In this document: in pieces, positions 39,531 to 49,394 of the stretch
Numbering within the stretch: position 1 is the stretch's first letter
How the letters are laid out: each line of letters starts with the position of its first letter
Assembly (NCBI GenBank): GCA_964410965.1
Contig: CAYPIY010000007.1
Coordinates: forward strand, 124,001 to 188,000
Direction of reading: 5' to 3'
DNA length: 64,000 nucleotides
From: JBBIRG01 sp964410965
GTDB lineage: Bacteria > CLD3 > SB21 > JBBIRG01
Made by a program: the position numbers and the translations under genes
Notes under the pieces: model-generated
What the model saw: the letters and a program-made list of their open reading frames with translations, nothing else
Told to the model about the DNA's origin: nothing
Database searches by the model: none

Positions 39531-40640
39531 TTATTTGATCAATACCATTTTCCGGATCTGGCTGTGCCGTTTGTCATGAATTATGGCGTCCAAACGGTAA
39601 AAATATATCCCGCCGGCGAACCTTTCAGCATTCCAGATAACCGAATATCTTCCTGCATTCATTTTCCGGTGAATAAGTCCGGCGACTTCCTGTCCGAGAA
39701 GATTGTAAATGTTCAATGAGACATATCCTGGTTCTGCGATTTCGAAACTGATCGTTGTTGATGGATTAAACGGATTCGGGTAGTTTTGCTGCAAAATGAA
39801 ATCATGATTGATTGCGGATTTTTCATCGCCGGCGTTTAATGCAGTATTCAGATATGAAATGGAATGAGCGCTGAAATTCGGAACGGCAAGAATGTTGTTG
39901 CTGGGGTTAAATCCCAATCCGGCAGGCCCCGCATGCCCTGTTGAAAAAGTAATCGCGCCGGAAGTGTAAGGATATTCCCATTTTAAGATTTTACCGCCGC
40001 TGGCCCAGGTGGATACATACAAGTCACCGTTTTCGAGGCGCATGATCCCGTCAAATTGTCCGGGAGTCGTTGAAATAAGCGAGGATACCGTATGGTCATG
40101 CAGACTGATTGCCGTAATCGGTGAATTGGTCTGCCAGCAAACTAAAATCAAACGGTGTTCCAAAGGATCATAAGTCAGGTCCTGAGGGTATAACGGCAAT
40201 CCGGAACCGACGATAATTGTATCATGAAAATCTGATAACCGTATTTGATGTATTTTCCCGGCATTTTCAGCAACATACAAATTCCCGGCGCCGTCGTCGG
40301 TCATGCCGTCGATCCAGTTGGAAACATTGGGCGATAGGGTCTGAATAAACGCATGGGAATTAAGGCTATATAAATGAATAGAGGCGCCGGCCGTGATAAA
40401 AATAGTCGTATCAACAATGTGAATTCCCAGACATCCGGTTAATCCTTCGATGATCGCAGTTTGATTGCCCGAATGATCGATTGATACAATTTTGCCGTTA
40501 CCGTAATTGGACACAAGATAACGCTGATGGAGTGAATCATAAGCGACATGTTCAGGTTTATTAAGCAGGTTTTGCGCTTGTGCCGCTGTAATCCCGTAAG
40601 AAAAGATCAATGCGATCATCAAAGAAATCACCGTTTTCAT
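39531..40640 (-). CDS. Secreted NHL/SMP-30-like beta-propeller with T9SS tail
   Basis: The start at ATG 40640 is preceded by GGAG at 5 bases; a second ATG is at 40643, and one at 40700 gives a non-signal leader. The protein is about 369 residues with a signal peptide ending around AAQAQN. Its propeller repeats include YVAENAGKIHQIRLSDF and DLYVSTWASGGKILKW. The C-terminal tail is of type IX form, with QQNYPNPFNPSTTISFEI, YNLLGQEVAGL and GIYFYRL. It is probably an exported surface protein; ligand unknown. Confidence 0.82.
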   Translation of the reverse strand: MKTVISLMIALIFSYGITAAQAQNLLNKPEHVAYDSLHQRYLVSNYGNGKIVSIDHSGNQTAIIEGLTGCLGIHIVDTTIFITAGASIHLYSLNSHAFIQTLSPNVSNWIDGMTDDGAGNLYVAENAGKIHQIRLSDFHDTIIVGSGLPLYPQDLTYDPLEHRLILVCWQTNSPITAISLHDHTVSSLISTTPGQFDGIMRLENGDLYVSTWASGGKILKWEYPYTSGAITFSTGHAGPAGLGFNPSNNILAVPNFSAHSISYLNTALNAGDEKSAINHDFILQQNYPNPFNPSTTISFEIAEPGYVSLNIYNLLGQEVAGLIHRKMNAGRYSVIWNAERFAGGIYFYRLDAIIHDKRHSQIRKMVLIK

Positions 40641-40927
40641 CATAACTCCGTATTTTGAGTGTAGGATATTTTCTTGGTTTTGAACGGTCATGATTTGCAT
40701 ACATGCTATCCTTTTTTATTGACCCGTCGGATTAAACGGACAGACGGATAATTATTACCCCTCTACGGCATAAGGGCCGGATAGGTTGCACTTAATTCGA
40801 TAAGCGGTCAGAATAACCTTTAAAAGGATGAAATGTAATGATGAATGAGCGGAAAAAAAACGATAAGTTACCGATAAAATCCGGTTTAATAAATCCTTTT
40901 GTATCGATTCAATATCACGATTCGATA

Positions 40928-41346
40928 TCAGTGGATTTTGTAGGCATCATGAATGATCCGGATAAAAGCTTCGGGATCGCTTTTCGTCATGATATCCCCG
41001 TGACCTCCGATGATGGTTTCGATGTTATCTTTTCCGGACAGAAGCCGCTGCGTGAAGGAGCACACTGGGTTATATCGGATGTGTCGGCGTCAATTACCAC
41101 AATTCCTTTCGCTGTGTTTATGGCCGTTACGGCTTCCAGATTATCCATGCCCAAATGAACAAACAAAATATTTGGCCGGACTTTATTTATGAAAATGAAA
41201 TCGTCGATTTTTTCTGTTAGGGTATCAGATTGTGCATAAAGATTCAGATGCAGCAAAACGTAAATAGCATTCAGCGTCCATCCATGAAATATTTTTCTGT
41301 AATTCATCATAAGAATTACTTTGTCTTGAAGGCTATTACATTTCAA
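40928..41346 (-). pseudogene. Remnant of secreted MBL-fold hydrolase
   Basis: The minus strand gives an N-terminal piece with signal-like leader and NILFVHLGMDNLEAVTAINT, then AKGIVVIDADTSD, the start of an MBL-fold domain. It lacks the HxHxDH metal site. In another frame, immediately after, comes the domain's C-terminal end LLSGKDNIETIIGGHGDIM ending in DAYKIH and stop at 40928. The central part with the metal ligands is missing and the frames do not match, so an internal deletion destroyed the gene. Its ATG (41346) overlaps the cupin stop by four bases, so it was once the last gene of that operon. Confidence 0.75.
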
Positions 41347-41696
41347 GGAATAAATTTCAAAAAATCACCGTCAATGATCAGCAATTTGACGCCTTTTTCC
41401 GTTGATGAACGGTGCGAACTGACTTCATCGGAAGCGACATAAGTCATGCCTGCAGTTAACTTCGTTTTTTCACCGGTTTCCGGTTCACTTACGAATTCTC
41501 CTTCCAGACAGTGAACGATATGACCTTTTTTACACCAGTGGTCGGCGATATATCCAGGCAAATACTCCACGATGCGGATGCGCAGTCCTTCAAACTGTAA
41601 TGTCCGCCAGTAACCCATACCCTTTTCGCCTTTGTGTTCGGTTTTGGGGATTGAGTCCCAGTTGATCACTTGATAAGGAATGTTTTTTGGATTCAT
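41343..41696 (-). CDS. DHCW-type cupin protein
   Basis: This 117-residue single-cupin protein has the metal-site region EYLPGYIADHWCKKGHIVHC followed by LEGEFVSE, and a second motif around VASDEVSSHRSS. This fits the small cupins annotated with a DHCW motif (here DHWC). The enzymatic role is unknown. It sits in a minus-strand group with a methyltransferase and a CGGC protein upstream. Its stop is fused (ATGA) to a dead MBL-fold gene. Confidence 0.82.
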   Translation of the reverse strand: MNPKNIPYQVINWDSIPKTEHKGEKGMGYWRTLQFEGLRIRIVEYLPGYIADHWCKKGHIVHCLEGEFVSEPETGEKTKLTAGMTYVASDEVSSHRSSTEKGVKLLIIDGDFLKFIP

Positions 41697-41714
41697 ACTT
41701 ATAACTTCCTTTCC

Positions 41715-42215
41715 CTATGTAAAGTTATTGGGTGAAACAGCCCTGAAATACAACAACGCTCCGTTTGATTCCGGAATGACTGTAAAATTAAATCCGTGAT
41801 TGTGAAATAAGAATTGCAGTTCATCTTCTGAATACAGTATTCCCCTTATGTTGACGCCCGGTTTCTTCTTTTCCGGAACTGGAACTGAAAACCAGCATAC
41901 GGCTCCGGGTTTTAAGACACGTTTTAATTCGGATATGAACGCATCGATATTGCCGAAAAAATTGAGAGAAAGGTTGCAGACGGCCATGTCAAAACATTGA
42001 TCTTTAAACGGTGTATGGAGGGTATCCGTAATATAAAAATCCGCGTTTAGAAAACCGTATTGCCTGAAATTCGCGGCGGCCCGGCACAGTAAACCCGGAC
42101 TGATGTCAATACCGGAATAAAAATTATCCGGATGAAGAAAGTGAGTTGCATTTCCGCTCCCGGTCGCTATTTCCAGAATTGTCTGTCCCTGAATGCCGGC
42201 CAGTTCTTTTTTCAA
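41715..42215 (-). CDS. Class I SAM-dependent methyltransferase
   Basis: The Rossmann methyltransferase core has motif I ILEIATGSGNATHFL, acidic GIDISPGLL, FDMAVCNLSLNF (motif II) and LKRVLKPGAV (motif III). The longest simple start is a TTG at 42215, which leaves only about 12 residues before motif I. The frame stays open upstream as ISPFGGTIKEHFNIL up to an ATT at 42257 that overlaps the stop of the CGGC gene. So either a rare start is used or the N terminus has been trimmed. Substrate unknown. Confidence 0.75.
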   Translation of the reverse strand: MKKELAGIQGQTILEIATGSGNATHFLHPDNFYSGIDISPGLLCRAAANFRQYGFLNADFYITDTLHTPFKDQCFDMAVCNLSLNFFGNIDAFISELKRVLKPGAVCWFSVPVPEKKKPGVNIRGILYSEDELQFLFHNHGFNFTVIPESNGALLYFRAVSPNNFT

Positions 42216-42256
42216 AATATTGAAATGTTCTTTAATGGTACCGCCGAAAGGGCTAA

Positions 42257-42706
42257 TTAATTATACGCCAGCCGGATTTCCTCGGTTGCCATGGCAGGCG
42301 CAATAATTTCCTTCCATTTTTCCGATTTCCATGTGTCTAAACCGGAATGCGTATCCAGATATTTCTGGGGGATGGGATGCGTGCCATAGACCACTTTCAG
42401 ATTATATTTCTCTTCAATGAATTTTTTAAAATAATCAATACGCGGACAGGGAGGATAACCGACGATTAATCCGGTCGCCAGATGAATGACTTCGGCCCCG
42501 TTTCTGATCATTTCGGCCGGCGCGTATTCCACATTCCCGCCCGGGCAGCCGTCGCAGGTAGTATAGCCGACCAGTTCGATTTCTTCATCTTTTCCGTAGA
42601 TACTGAAAGCGCCTTCCCGGTTTTTTATGGAACGAAAACATTTTCCTCCGGCGCAGGTATGATATCGGTTGCAAATGATGATCCCGATTTTTGTCCTTTT
42701 TTTCAT
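42257..42706 (-). CDS. CGGC-domain (DUF1847-related) protein
   Basis: This 149-residue soluble protein is rich in Cys. It includes CNRYHTCAGGKCFRS, TTCDGCPGGNVEY and VGYPPCPRIDYF, which fit the CGGC domain; the cysteines may hold metal or an Fe-S centre. A GGGATATCC leader precedes the ATG. It is the first gene of the group with the methyltransferase and cupin. The function is unproven. Confidence 0.85.
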   Translation of the reverse strand: MKKRTKIGIIICNRYHTCAGGKCFRSIKNREGAFSIYGKDEEIELVGYTTCDGCPGGNVEYAPAEMIRNGAEVIHLATGLIVGYPPCPRIDYFKKFIEEKYNLKVVYGTHPIPQKYLDTHSGLDTWKSEKWKEIIAPAMATEEIRLAYN

Positions 42707-42931
42707 GGATATCCCTTTCAGGGTTTAATAATGAAGAGATCCGGTGTTAATGATAATATATTTTGATTACAACTGAATATAAGGATTAAACAGACTGAAA
42801 CCAAAAAATAAAAACATAGTAATGAAACTATCATTTTTCATTTGTCATTAATGCTTCAGTTCCTCAATGATTTTTACGGAAACCCGGCAACATTTTTTTA
42901 ACCTTCAAATGTTCTGATTGTAACTGAGTAG

Positions 42932-43282
42932 TTACTGTTTAATTAACATTAAGGCTTTTTCATAAGCCAAATCCAGGGCTTTTGTTGAACCGATCTCAAA
43001 ATCGGGTTTAACGCCTGTACTCTCCCAGTTTGTTTTCGTAATTGGATTGATTGCTCTGCCGGTCGGAATAAAAATTCTAAAATTTTCACCTATGCTCAAA
43101 ACATCTCCGGGATTCGCGCCGCCTGCGGTAACTTCACCTATTAATACGCCGCGCTTTTGTGTCTGAATATTATACGCAAACTCTTCGCCGCCGGATACCG
43201 TAAAAGAGCTCGTTAGAACATAAATCGGCACAGCAGTCATTTTTTTGCCGTCAACCTTCTCCAGAGTGATAAAGTCGACTGT
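42932..43282 (-). pseudogene. C-terminal fragment of S41 (tail-specific-type) protease
   Basis: The open frame reads TVDFITLEKVDGKK and then PIYVLTSSFTVSGGEEFAYN, which is the S41 motif holding the catalytic Ser. It goes on through EVTAGGANPGDVL to a normal C terminus at 42932. There is no N-terminal part: the frame meets the end of the LVIVD gene fragment at about 43284. The start codon at 43240 is only an internal Met. It is the 3' third of a lost protease gene. Confidence 0.75.
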
Positions 43283-43283
43283 T

Positions 43284-43727
43284 TTATTTAGATACCTCTA
43301 CGCTTCCGGTTAATTCAGGATGTTGAGGAACAGATACATTAAGGATAATTAAATACCCATTTACAGAACAATATAAATACTCTCCTTTTACATCCAATTC
43401 ATGGATAAGTCCTCCGGCATCATACTCGCCAATAATTTCCGGATTATCCGTATTATGAATATCCAATACTTGTATTGTAGGCCCGTTGCCAATATAGGCA
43501 TAATCATCCTGAATATCCACGGCAAGGCATGATCCCCACGCCCATCTTCCGAGCAATGTCAGTACGCTGTCGTCCATGGGTTTCTGAAAATTATTTTGTT
43601 GTTTTTGCCGGCGCTCATACTTTTCGCGCATCCGTTTAATGTACATGTTATCTTCAATTGAACCCTGCGCAAATAACGGCTGTAAAAACATAATAAATCC
43701 AAAAACGATGAATAATAACCGATTCAT
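43284..43727 (-). pseudogene. Truncated LVIVD-repeat secreted protein
   Basis: This 147-codon frame has a signal peptide (1-20) and two LVIVD-like beta-propeller segments (AVDIQDDYAYIGNGPTIQVL and ELDVKGEYLYCSVNGYLIIL). It stops after SVEVSK, while LVIVD proteins usually have many more repeats and are several times longer. Its end abuts, within two bases, the fragment of an S41 protease. A deletion has therefore joined the 5' end of one gene to the 3' end of the next. Confidence 0.7.
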
Positions 43728-44082
43728 AGAATTGTCCTTCTTTATACTCCCGCAAACATAGATTGGGACTGTTAATGTAAGTCAGGGAAATGGGAAAAGC
43801 AAGCGGGGGAGGGAAAATGTTTCCTATCGATCAAATCAACCGACATGGCTCAAATGGATGATCGTATGTAATCAATAACATCTTCATCGTTTAGTGAATG
43901 ACTTCGTCCGGATTCGATACAAATAAACGCCTGGTGCGTTGAATCGATACTGGCACACAATGTCCGATCCTTCATGTCTGATTCTTCGTATTACCGGTAT
44001 AACGCTCTTGAATTAAGCCGAAAAAATTATTACTTTTGAATGCTTGTAACCGTGCTATGACAAATTCAGCGAAAGTGACATC
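43728..44082. other. Divergent promoter region, no gene
   Basis: These 355 bases separate the LVIVD remnant from the 2-oxoglutarate dehydrogenase gene. No ORF, repeat or known riboswitch is seen. The RBS for the next gene is weak (AAAGTGAC). Confidence 0.4.
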
Positions 44083-47000
44083 ATGGAACTGACTGACACT
44101 CAGCGTACCGCAATCGACCAATATGCCGCCAACGCGTGGTTTGTCTATGAACTGATCCGCGATTATCAGTCGGATCCTTCATCCGTGCCGGAATCCTGGC
44201 GGAAAATATTTTTTAAATTGTCCATTCCCACGCGCGGAACCCTGATAGCGGAAAATACCGATTCACGCGTCACTCAGGCCCCGGTTCAGATTTCCGGCGA
44301 TGATGAAACCTTTCTCCTTCAGGGCGGCGTGGCGAAAATCGCCGAAAACATGACCGCCAGCCTTTCCGTCCCGACAGCGACATCGTTACGCACGGTTCCG
44401 GTCCGGTTGCTCGAGGAAAACCGGCGTATCATCAATCAGGCGCTGTTCACGCGGAACATGAAAATATCGTTCACGCACCTGATCGCATATGCCGTTCTCA
44501 GGGCGATCAAAACTCAGCCGTCCATGAATTACGCATACGCCACTGTCAACGGTCAGCCGCACCTGCTTCTCCGCAAAAAAGTCAACCTCGGCATCGCGGT
44601 CGACGTGGAAAAAAAAGACGGCAACCGTTCGCTGATGGTGCCGAACATCAAGGACTGCGGAGACATGGACTTCAGGACTTTCGTGGACGCTTACGACGGT
44701 ATAGTGCGGAAAACTCGATCGGGTAAAATTGATCCTTCTGATTTCCAGGGTACTACGATCTCCCTGACCAATCCCGGAACCATCGGTACGGTTTCCTCGA
44801 CACCGCGACTCATGGCAGGACAGGGAACGATCATTGCCACCGGCGCGATTGAGTTCCCTGCCGAATTCGCGGGCATGCCGGATGAACGGATCGCGGATCT
44901 CGGCATCAGCAAAATCATGACCATCACGAGTACGTATGATCACCGCATCATTCAGGGCGCCGACTCGGGACTGTTTCTCAAAACCATATGTGAATATCTG
45001 AACGGCCACCATCATTTTTATGACGACGTATTCAGCCATTTTGGTCTGGCGGTCCGTCCTTTGAAATTTGAGAAGGATAACATCACGGCTTCAGCCCCGG
45101 GCACCGGAATTCATCCTGAAAAACAACAGAAGGTTTTTGAACTGATCAATATGTACCGTGTCCGCGGGCACCTGGCGGCCAAACTCGATCCGCTGATGAT
45201 GAATGCCTCGTCACATTCCGAACTGGATCCGTCGTTTTACGGATTCACGATCTGGGATTATGACCGGACATTCCTGACCGGCGGTCTCGGCAACCGTGAG
45301 AGAGCGACGCTCCGCGAGATTCTCGATACGCTCAATCAGACTTACTGCGGGCATATCGGCGCTGAATTCCGGCATATCCAGTCGCCCGATGAGAGGCAAT
45401 GGCTGCAGAATCATATGGAAAGCGTACGAAACCGCCCAGTCTTTGATGATGAAGTAAGAAAAAGAATTCTCCGGCAGCTGATCATCGCGGAGACATTTGA
45501 GCATTTTATTCATACCAAATTTATCGGTCATAAACGCTTTTCGCTCGAGGGCGGAGAAACTTTAATACCCGTACTTGACCATCTGCTCAGTGAATCCGCG
45601 GAGCGCGATATTCTCGAAGTTGTGATCGGAATGTCGCACCGGGGGCGACTGAACGTACTCGGCAATATCGTCGGCAAATGGTACACGAAGATCTTCGCCG
45701 AATTCGAGGGCGACATTGACTCCGATTCGTTCCAGGGATCGGGTGACGTGAAATATCATCTGGGTGCGGCTGGCATGTTTCATACACGCAACAACCGCGA
45801 CATTAAAATTACTTTGGCGCCGAACCCGAGTCATCTTGAATGGGTCAATCCGGTCGTAGAGGGAATTGTTCGCGCCAAGCAATCGCGAAAATCCGTTCCG
45901 CTTAACAAATCTTATCTTGCAGTGCAGATTCACGGGGACGCGGCGTTCGCGGGACAGGGCGTCGTCGCGGAAACGCTGAATTTTTCCCAACTGAAAGGCT
46001 ACCGGACGCGGGGAACCATCCATATTGTCGTCAACAACCAGATCGGGTTCACAACCATGCCCGAAGAAGCCCGCTCATCGACCTATGCCACGGATGTCGC
46101 GAAAATGATTCACGCGCCGGTGTTTCACGTGAATGCCGATGATCCCGAAGCCGCGCTGTGTGTGACGCAACTGGCGCTGGATTACCGGATGAAATTCGAA
46201 AAGGACGTCGTGATTGATCTCGTCTGTTACCGCCGTCACGGGCATAATGAAGGAGACGAACCCGGATACACACAGCCCCTGATGGTTCACGCGATCCGCA
46301 ATCATCCCTCAACCAAAGAATTGTATACGAAAAAGCTTATCGATGAAAAACTGACGACACAGGACCAGGCCGCCGAATTTGAGAAAAACACCGTCGCCTG
46401 TCTTGATGAATCGCTCACGGAGGCGAAAAGCGGTACCCTGAAATACGAACCCGACGCGCCACTAGCCGTACCCATCGGAGAGCAGCCGTTGACAGGCCAG
46501 GAATGCTCCTCATGCATTGACGATGACGAGTTACGGCGTATCACGGATCAAGTCACTGCCGTTCCCGATTTATTTCAGATACACCCCAAACTCCGGGTTT
46601 TCCTGGATCACCGCCGAAAACTGCTCAGCGAAGATATTATGTTTGACTGGTCGTTCGCAGAAACACTGGCTTTCGGATCACTATTGCTGAAAGGCATTCC
46701 GGTGCGTCTCAGCGGCGAGGATTCGAGGCGCGGAACATTCAGTCAGCGCCACAGCGTGCTGATGGACATGAAAACAGGCGACGAATACTGTCCCCTGAAT
46801 CACCTGTCACCGGATCAGGCACGGTTTGACGTATACGACAGCCTTCTTTCCGAAGCGGGGGTTCTCGGATTTGAATTCGGGTTCAGTATCGCCGATCCCA
46901 TGACGCTGGTGCTATGGGAGGCCCAGTTTGGCGATTTCGCGAACACGGCGCAACCCATCATCGATAATTTCATTGCGGCCTGCCGATCGAAATGGCAATT

Positions 47001-47667
47001 GCAGTCGGGACTGGTTCTTCTGCTTCCGCATGGCCAGGAAGGGCAGGGCGCCGAGCATTCCAGCGCGCGCCTGGAGCGGTTTCTTCAGTTATGCGCCGAA
47101 GATAACCTGCGCGTCTGCAACCTCACCACACCGGCGCAGTATTTTCATGCTCTTCGTCAGCAAATGCTGCGTTTTCCCAGAATACCGCTGATACTGATGA
47201 CCCCAAAGAGTTTGCTCCGTAATCCTTCAGCGCGATCATCTAAAAATGAATTCACCGGTCAGGGTTTTCGGGATGTTATCGACGATCCGTCCGTGAACGA
47301 TCATGGCGTGATTGACAGGATCATTTTCTGTTCAGGAAAAGTGTATTACGACCTCGTGCTGCAACGGGAAAAAACGGGTAAAAAGAATATCGCCCTGATC
47401 CGCGTTGAGCAATTATATCCTTACCCCGAAAAGGCGATACAAAATGTTTTATCTGAATATCCCGTTAAAGCGGATGTGGTGTGGGCTCAGGAAGAACCTC
47501 AGAACATGGGCGCGTGGTCATACATAGCCCTGCGGCTGCAGAACCAGTTGTCCCGCGGACAGCAATTGATCTATGCCGGCCGATCCGCAAGCGCGAGCCC
47601 GGCTGCGGGCACTCTTAAAATGTATAAAAAAGAATTTGACCGGTTCATGCATGACGCCCTGTTATAA
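44083..47667 (+). CDS. kgd: Fused 2-oxoglutarate dehydrogenase E2-E1 (OdhA/Kgd type)
   Basis: This 1194-residue protein combines an N-terminal helical tail (WFVYELIRDYQSDPSSVPES), an E2-type succinyltransferase catalytic domain (about 90-330; YDHRIIQGADSG with catalytic His287) without any lipoyl domain, and a full E1 (about 340-1194). The TPP-binding Gly-Asp at 618-619 and NNQIGFTT downstream are intact. This is the actinobacterial OdhA/Kgd arrangement, in which E1 and E2 share one chain and take lipoyl-E2 and E3 from elsewhere. It converts 2-oxoglutarate to succinyl-CoA in the TCA cycle; the lipoyl carrier gene is not here. Its stop overlaps the next gene by 17 bases. Confidence 0.92.
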   Translation: MELTDTQRTAIDQYAANAWFVYELIRDYQSDPSSVPESWRKIFFKLSIPTRGTLIAENTDSRVTQAPVQISGDDETFLLQGGVAKIAENMTASLSVPTATSLRTVPVRLLEENRRIINQALFTRNMKISFTHLIAYAVLRAIKTQPSMNYAYATVNGQPHLLLRKKVNLGIAVDVEKKDGNRSLMVPNIKDCGDMDFRTFVDAYDGIVRKTRSGKIDPSDFQGTTISLTNPGTIGTVSSTPRLMAGQGTIIATGAIEFPAEFAGMPDERIADLGISKIMTITSTYDHRIIQGADSGLFLKTICEYLNGHHHFYDDVFSHFGLAVRPLKFEKDNITASAPGTGIHPEKQQKVFELINMYRVRGHLAAKLDPLMMNASSHSELDPSFYGFTIWDYDRTFLTGGLGNRERATLREILDTLNQTYCGHIGAEFRHIQSPDERQWLQNHMESVRNRPVFDDEVRKRILRQLIIAETFEHFIHTKFIGHKRFSLEGGETLIPVLDHLLSESAERDILEVVIGMSHRGRLNVLGNIVGKWYTKIFAEFEGDIDSDSFQGSGDVKYHLGAAGMFHTRNNRDIKITLAPNPSHLEWVNPVVEGIVRAKQSRKSVPLNKSYLAVQIHGDAAFAGQGVVAETLNFSQLKGYRTRGTIHIVVNNQIGFTTMPEEARSSTYATDVAKMIHAPVFHVNADDPEAALCVTQLALDYRMKFEKDVVIDLVCYRRHGHNEGDEPGYTQPLMVHAIRNHPSTKELYTKKLIDEKLTTQDQAAEFEKNTVACLDESLTEAKSGTLKYEPDAPLAVPIGEQPLTGQECSSCIDDDELRRITDQVTAVPDLFQIHPKLRVFLDHRRKLLSEDIMFDWSFAETLAFGSLLLKGIPVRLSGEDSRRGTFSQRHSVLMDMKTGDEYCPLNHLSPDQARFDVYDSLLSEAGVLGFEFGFSIADPMTLVLWEAQFGDFANTAQPIIDNFIAACRSKWQLQSGLVLLLPHGQEGQGAEHSSARLERFLQLCAEDNLRVCNLTTPAQYFHALRQQMLRFPRIPLILMTPKSLLRNPSARSSKNEFTGQGFRDVIDDPSVNDHGVIDRIIFCSGKVYYDLVLQREKTGKKNIALIRVEQLYPYPEKAIQNVLSEYPVKADVVWAQEEPQNMGAWSYIALRLQNQLSRGQQLIYAGRSASASPAAGTLKMYKKEFDRFMHDALL

Positions 47668-48079
47668 AATATTCATCGCCGGAGCGTCCGTTGTCCTTAC
47701 GTTCATGATGCCTGACGGATGCGGTTCCGAAACCACAAAAATTGATACGACCATGAAAAAAATCAGCACCTGCGACGAGCTTAAATTCACGAACCCTTTG
47801 TTGTTTGTTGAAATCACCGGTCAGCTGGTTCAGGAACCTTTTGTCAATAAAGCCGGTAAAGAAAATTATAATATCATGGAATGGTATCTGATGCTGTCCG
47901 ACGGATGCAGGATTTATTTAAAAAATTATCATTCCCAAAAAGAAACGATGGAATCCGTGAAGAACCGCCAGGTCATTATAACCGGAATGATACGTTACGG
48001 CCAGGTGGACAGCGACGATCCGAACGTGCAGTCCCGTATCGGCCATATGCTGAGCGTACAATCCGTCCGCGTGAAGTAA
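47651..48079 (+). CDS. Small lipoprotein downstream of kgd
   Basis: The ATG at 47651 overlaps kgd by 17 bases in another frame and gives 142 residues with a leader ending FMMPDGCGS (probable lipobox, Cys at about 24). Longer upstream starts inside kgd have no signal and are rejected. The mature domain has an OB-like beta pattern (FVEITGQLVQEPFVNKAG, RQVIITGMIRYGQV). Function unknown. It probably shares a transcript with kgd; the phosphofructokinase gene follows after 87 bases. Confidence 0.65.
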   Translation: MTPCYKIFIAGASVVLTFMMPDGCGSETTKIDTTMKKISTCDELKFTNPLLFVEITGQLVQEPFVNKAGKENYNIMEWYLMLSDGCRIYLKNYHSQKETMESVKNRQVIITGMIRYGQVDSDDPNVQSRIGHMLSVQSVRVK

Positions 48080-48166
48080 GTTTATATATTTTGTTTTAAA
48101 TAATTTTTTTGTACATTCTCTCAGCTTGTCTGAGGAATTTAACACCATTATCAGGAGAAACGCGCT

Positions 48167-49330
48167 ATGAAACGTTTAGGAGTATTAACAGGCGGCGGCG
48201 ACGTACCGGGTCTGAATCCCTGCATTAAGGCAATCGTGTATGACGCGATCGACGCGGGATACGAAATCGTCGGGATCAAAAAAGGCTGGGGAGGACTTTT
48301 GCAGTACAATATTTCGGAACCCGAAAAATCGAACGATCTGATTGTGCCTCTGAATAAAATCAACACCCGCACTATTGACCGAACCGGCGGCACCATGCTG
48401 CATACGTCCAGAACGAATCCGGGAAAAGTATCACCCAAGGACATTCCCGAATTTTTACGCGACGCAAATTATAAAAACCTGAAACCGGATCAGAAACTCG
48501 ATTTTACCCAGCACGTTCTTAAAGTGCTTCATCACCTGAAAATCGATGGTCTGGTGACGATAGGAGGCGATGACACCTTAAGTTATTCGCACCGCCTGCA
48601 TAAGGAAAAATTCCCCGTCCACGCGATTCCCAAGACGATGGATAACGACGTTTTCGGCACTGATTTCTGCATCGGCTTTTCCACAGCCGTTACACGGTCC
48701 ATCCAGTTCATCAACAATCTCCGCACGCCGGCGGGTTCTCACGAGCGCATCGCCGTGGTTGAATTGTTCGGGCGCAACAGCGGCGAAACTTCGCTGATTT
48801 CCGCGTTCCTTGCCGGCGCCGACCGCGCGATCATTTCGGAAGTTCCCTTTGACATTGATAAACTCTCTAAGCTAATTTTATCCGACAAGAAAAACAATCC
48901 GAGCAACTACGCGATCGTCACGATTTCCGAAGGCGCGACCATGATCGGCGGATCGATCGTCGAAGCCGGCGAAGAAGACGCGTACGGCCACAAGAAACTC
49001 GGCGGCATCGGGCACATCACCGCGGAGGAAATAAAGAAGCGCACCGGCAGTCACATGATCTATCAGCAGGTCGGTTATCTGATGCGAAGCGGAGAACCCG
49101 ACGCGCTTGACCGCATGGTGGCCATGTGCTATGCAGGACTGGCCATTGATCACATCAAACAAGGCATCTTCGGGAATATGTCAGCGCTGCAGAACGGACG
49201 TTATACTACTATTCCGATCGATACGATCATGCAGGGCAAAAAAGTCGTTGAAGTTAACGAACTGTATGACGCGGAAAACTATAAACCAAAAGTTTTTTCA
49301 CCCTGGGGCAAACCGATGTTCCTGCATTAA
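48167..49330 (+). CDS. 6-phosphofructokinase, PPi-type active site
   Basis: This 387-residue PFK has the phosphate-binding [14 protein letters not shown] (9-22), GGDDT at 133-137 and PKTMDND at 155-161. In ATP-dependent enzymes the two diagnostic positions are Gly (GGDGS, PGTIDND). Here they are Asp136 and Lys156, the pair that marks pyrophosphate-using PFKs. It would thus phosphorylate fructose 6-phosphate reversibly with PPi. The RBS (AGGAGA) is strong. A bidirectional terminator lies 27 bases after the stop. Confidence 0.9.
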   Translation: MKRLGVLTGGGDVPGLNPCIKAIVYDAIDAGYEIVGIKKGWGGLLQYNISEPEKSNDLIVPLNKINTRTIDRTGGTMLHTSRTNPGKVSPKDIPEFLRDANYKNLKPDQKLDFTQHVLKVLHHLKIDGLVTIGGDDTLSYSHRLHKEKFPVHAIPKTMDNDVFGTDFCIGFSTAVTRSIQFINNLRTPAGSHERIAVVELFGRNSGETSLISAFLAGADRAIISEVPFDIDKLSKLILSDKKNNPSNYAIVTISEGATMIGGSIVEAGEEDAYGHKKLGGIGHITAEEIKKRTGSHMIYQQVGYLMRSGEPDALDRMVAMCYAGLAIDHIKQGIFGNMSALQNGRYTTIPIDTIMQGKKVVEVNELYDAENYKPKVFSPWGKPMFLH

Positions 49331-49356
49331 CAATCAGGGATAAACGATTTTATAAG

Positions 49357-49394
49357 CCATTCCGGAACAATAAAAATCCGGAATGGTTTTTTTA
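49357..49394. terminator. Bidirectional intrinsic terminator
   Basis: Arms CCATTCCGGA (49357-49366) and TCCGGAATGG (49377-49386) are perfect and the plus side is followed by eight T. It serves the phosphofructokinase gene and, on the minus side, the converging hydrolase gene whose stop codon lies inside the T-tract. Confidence 0.85.
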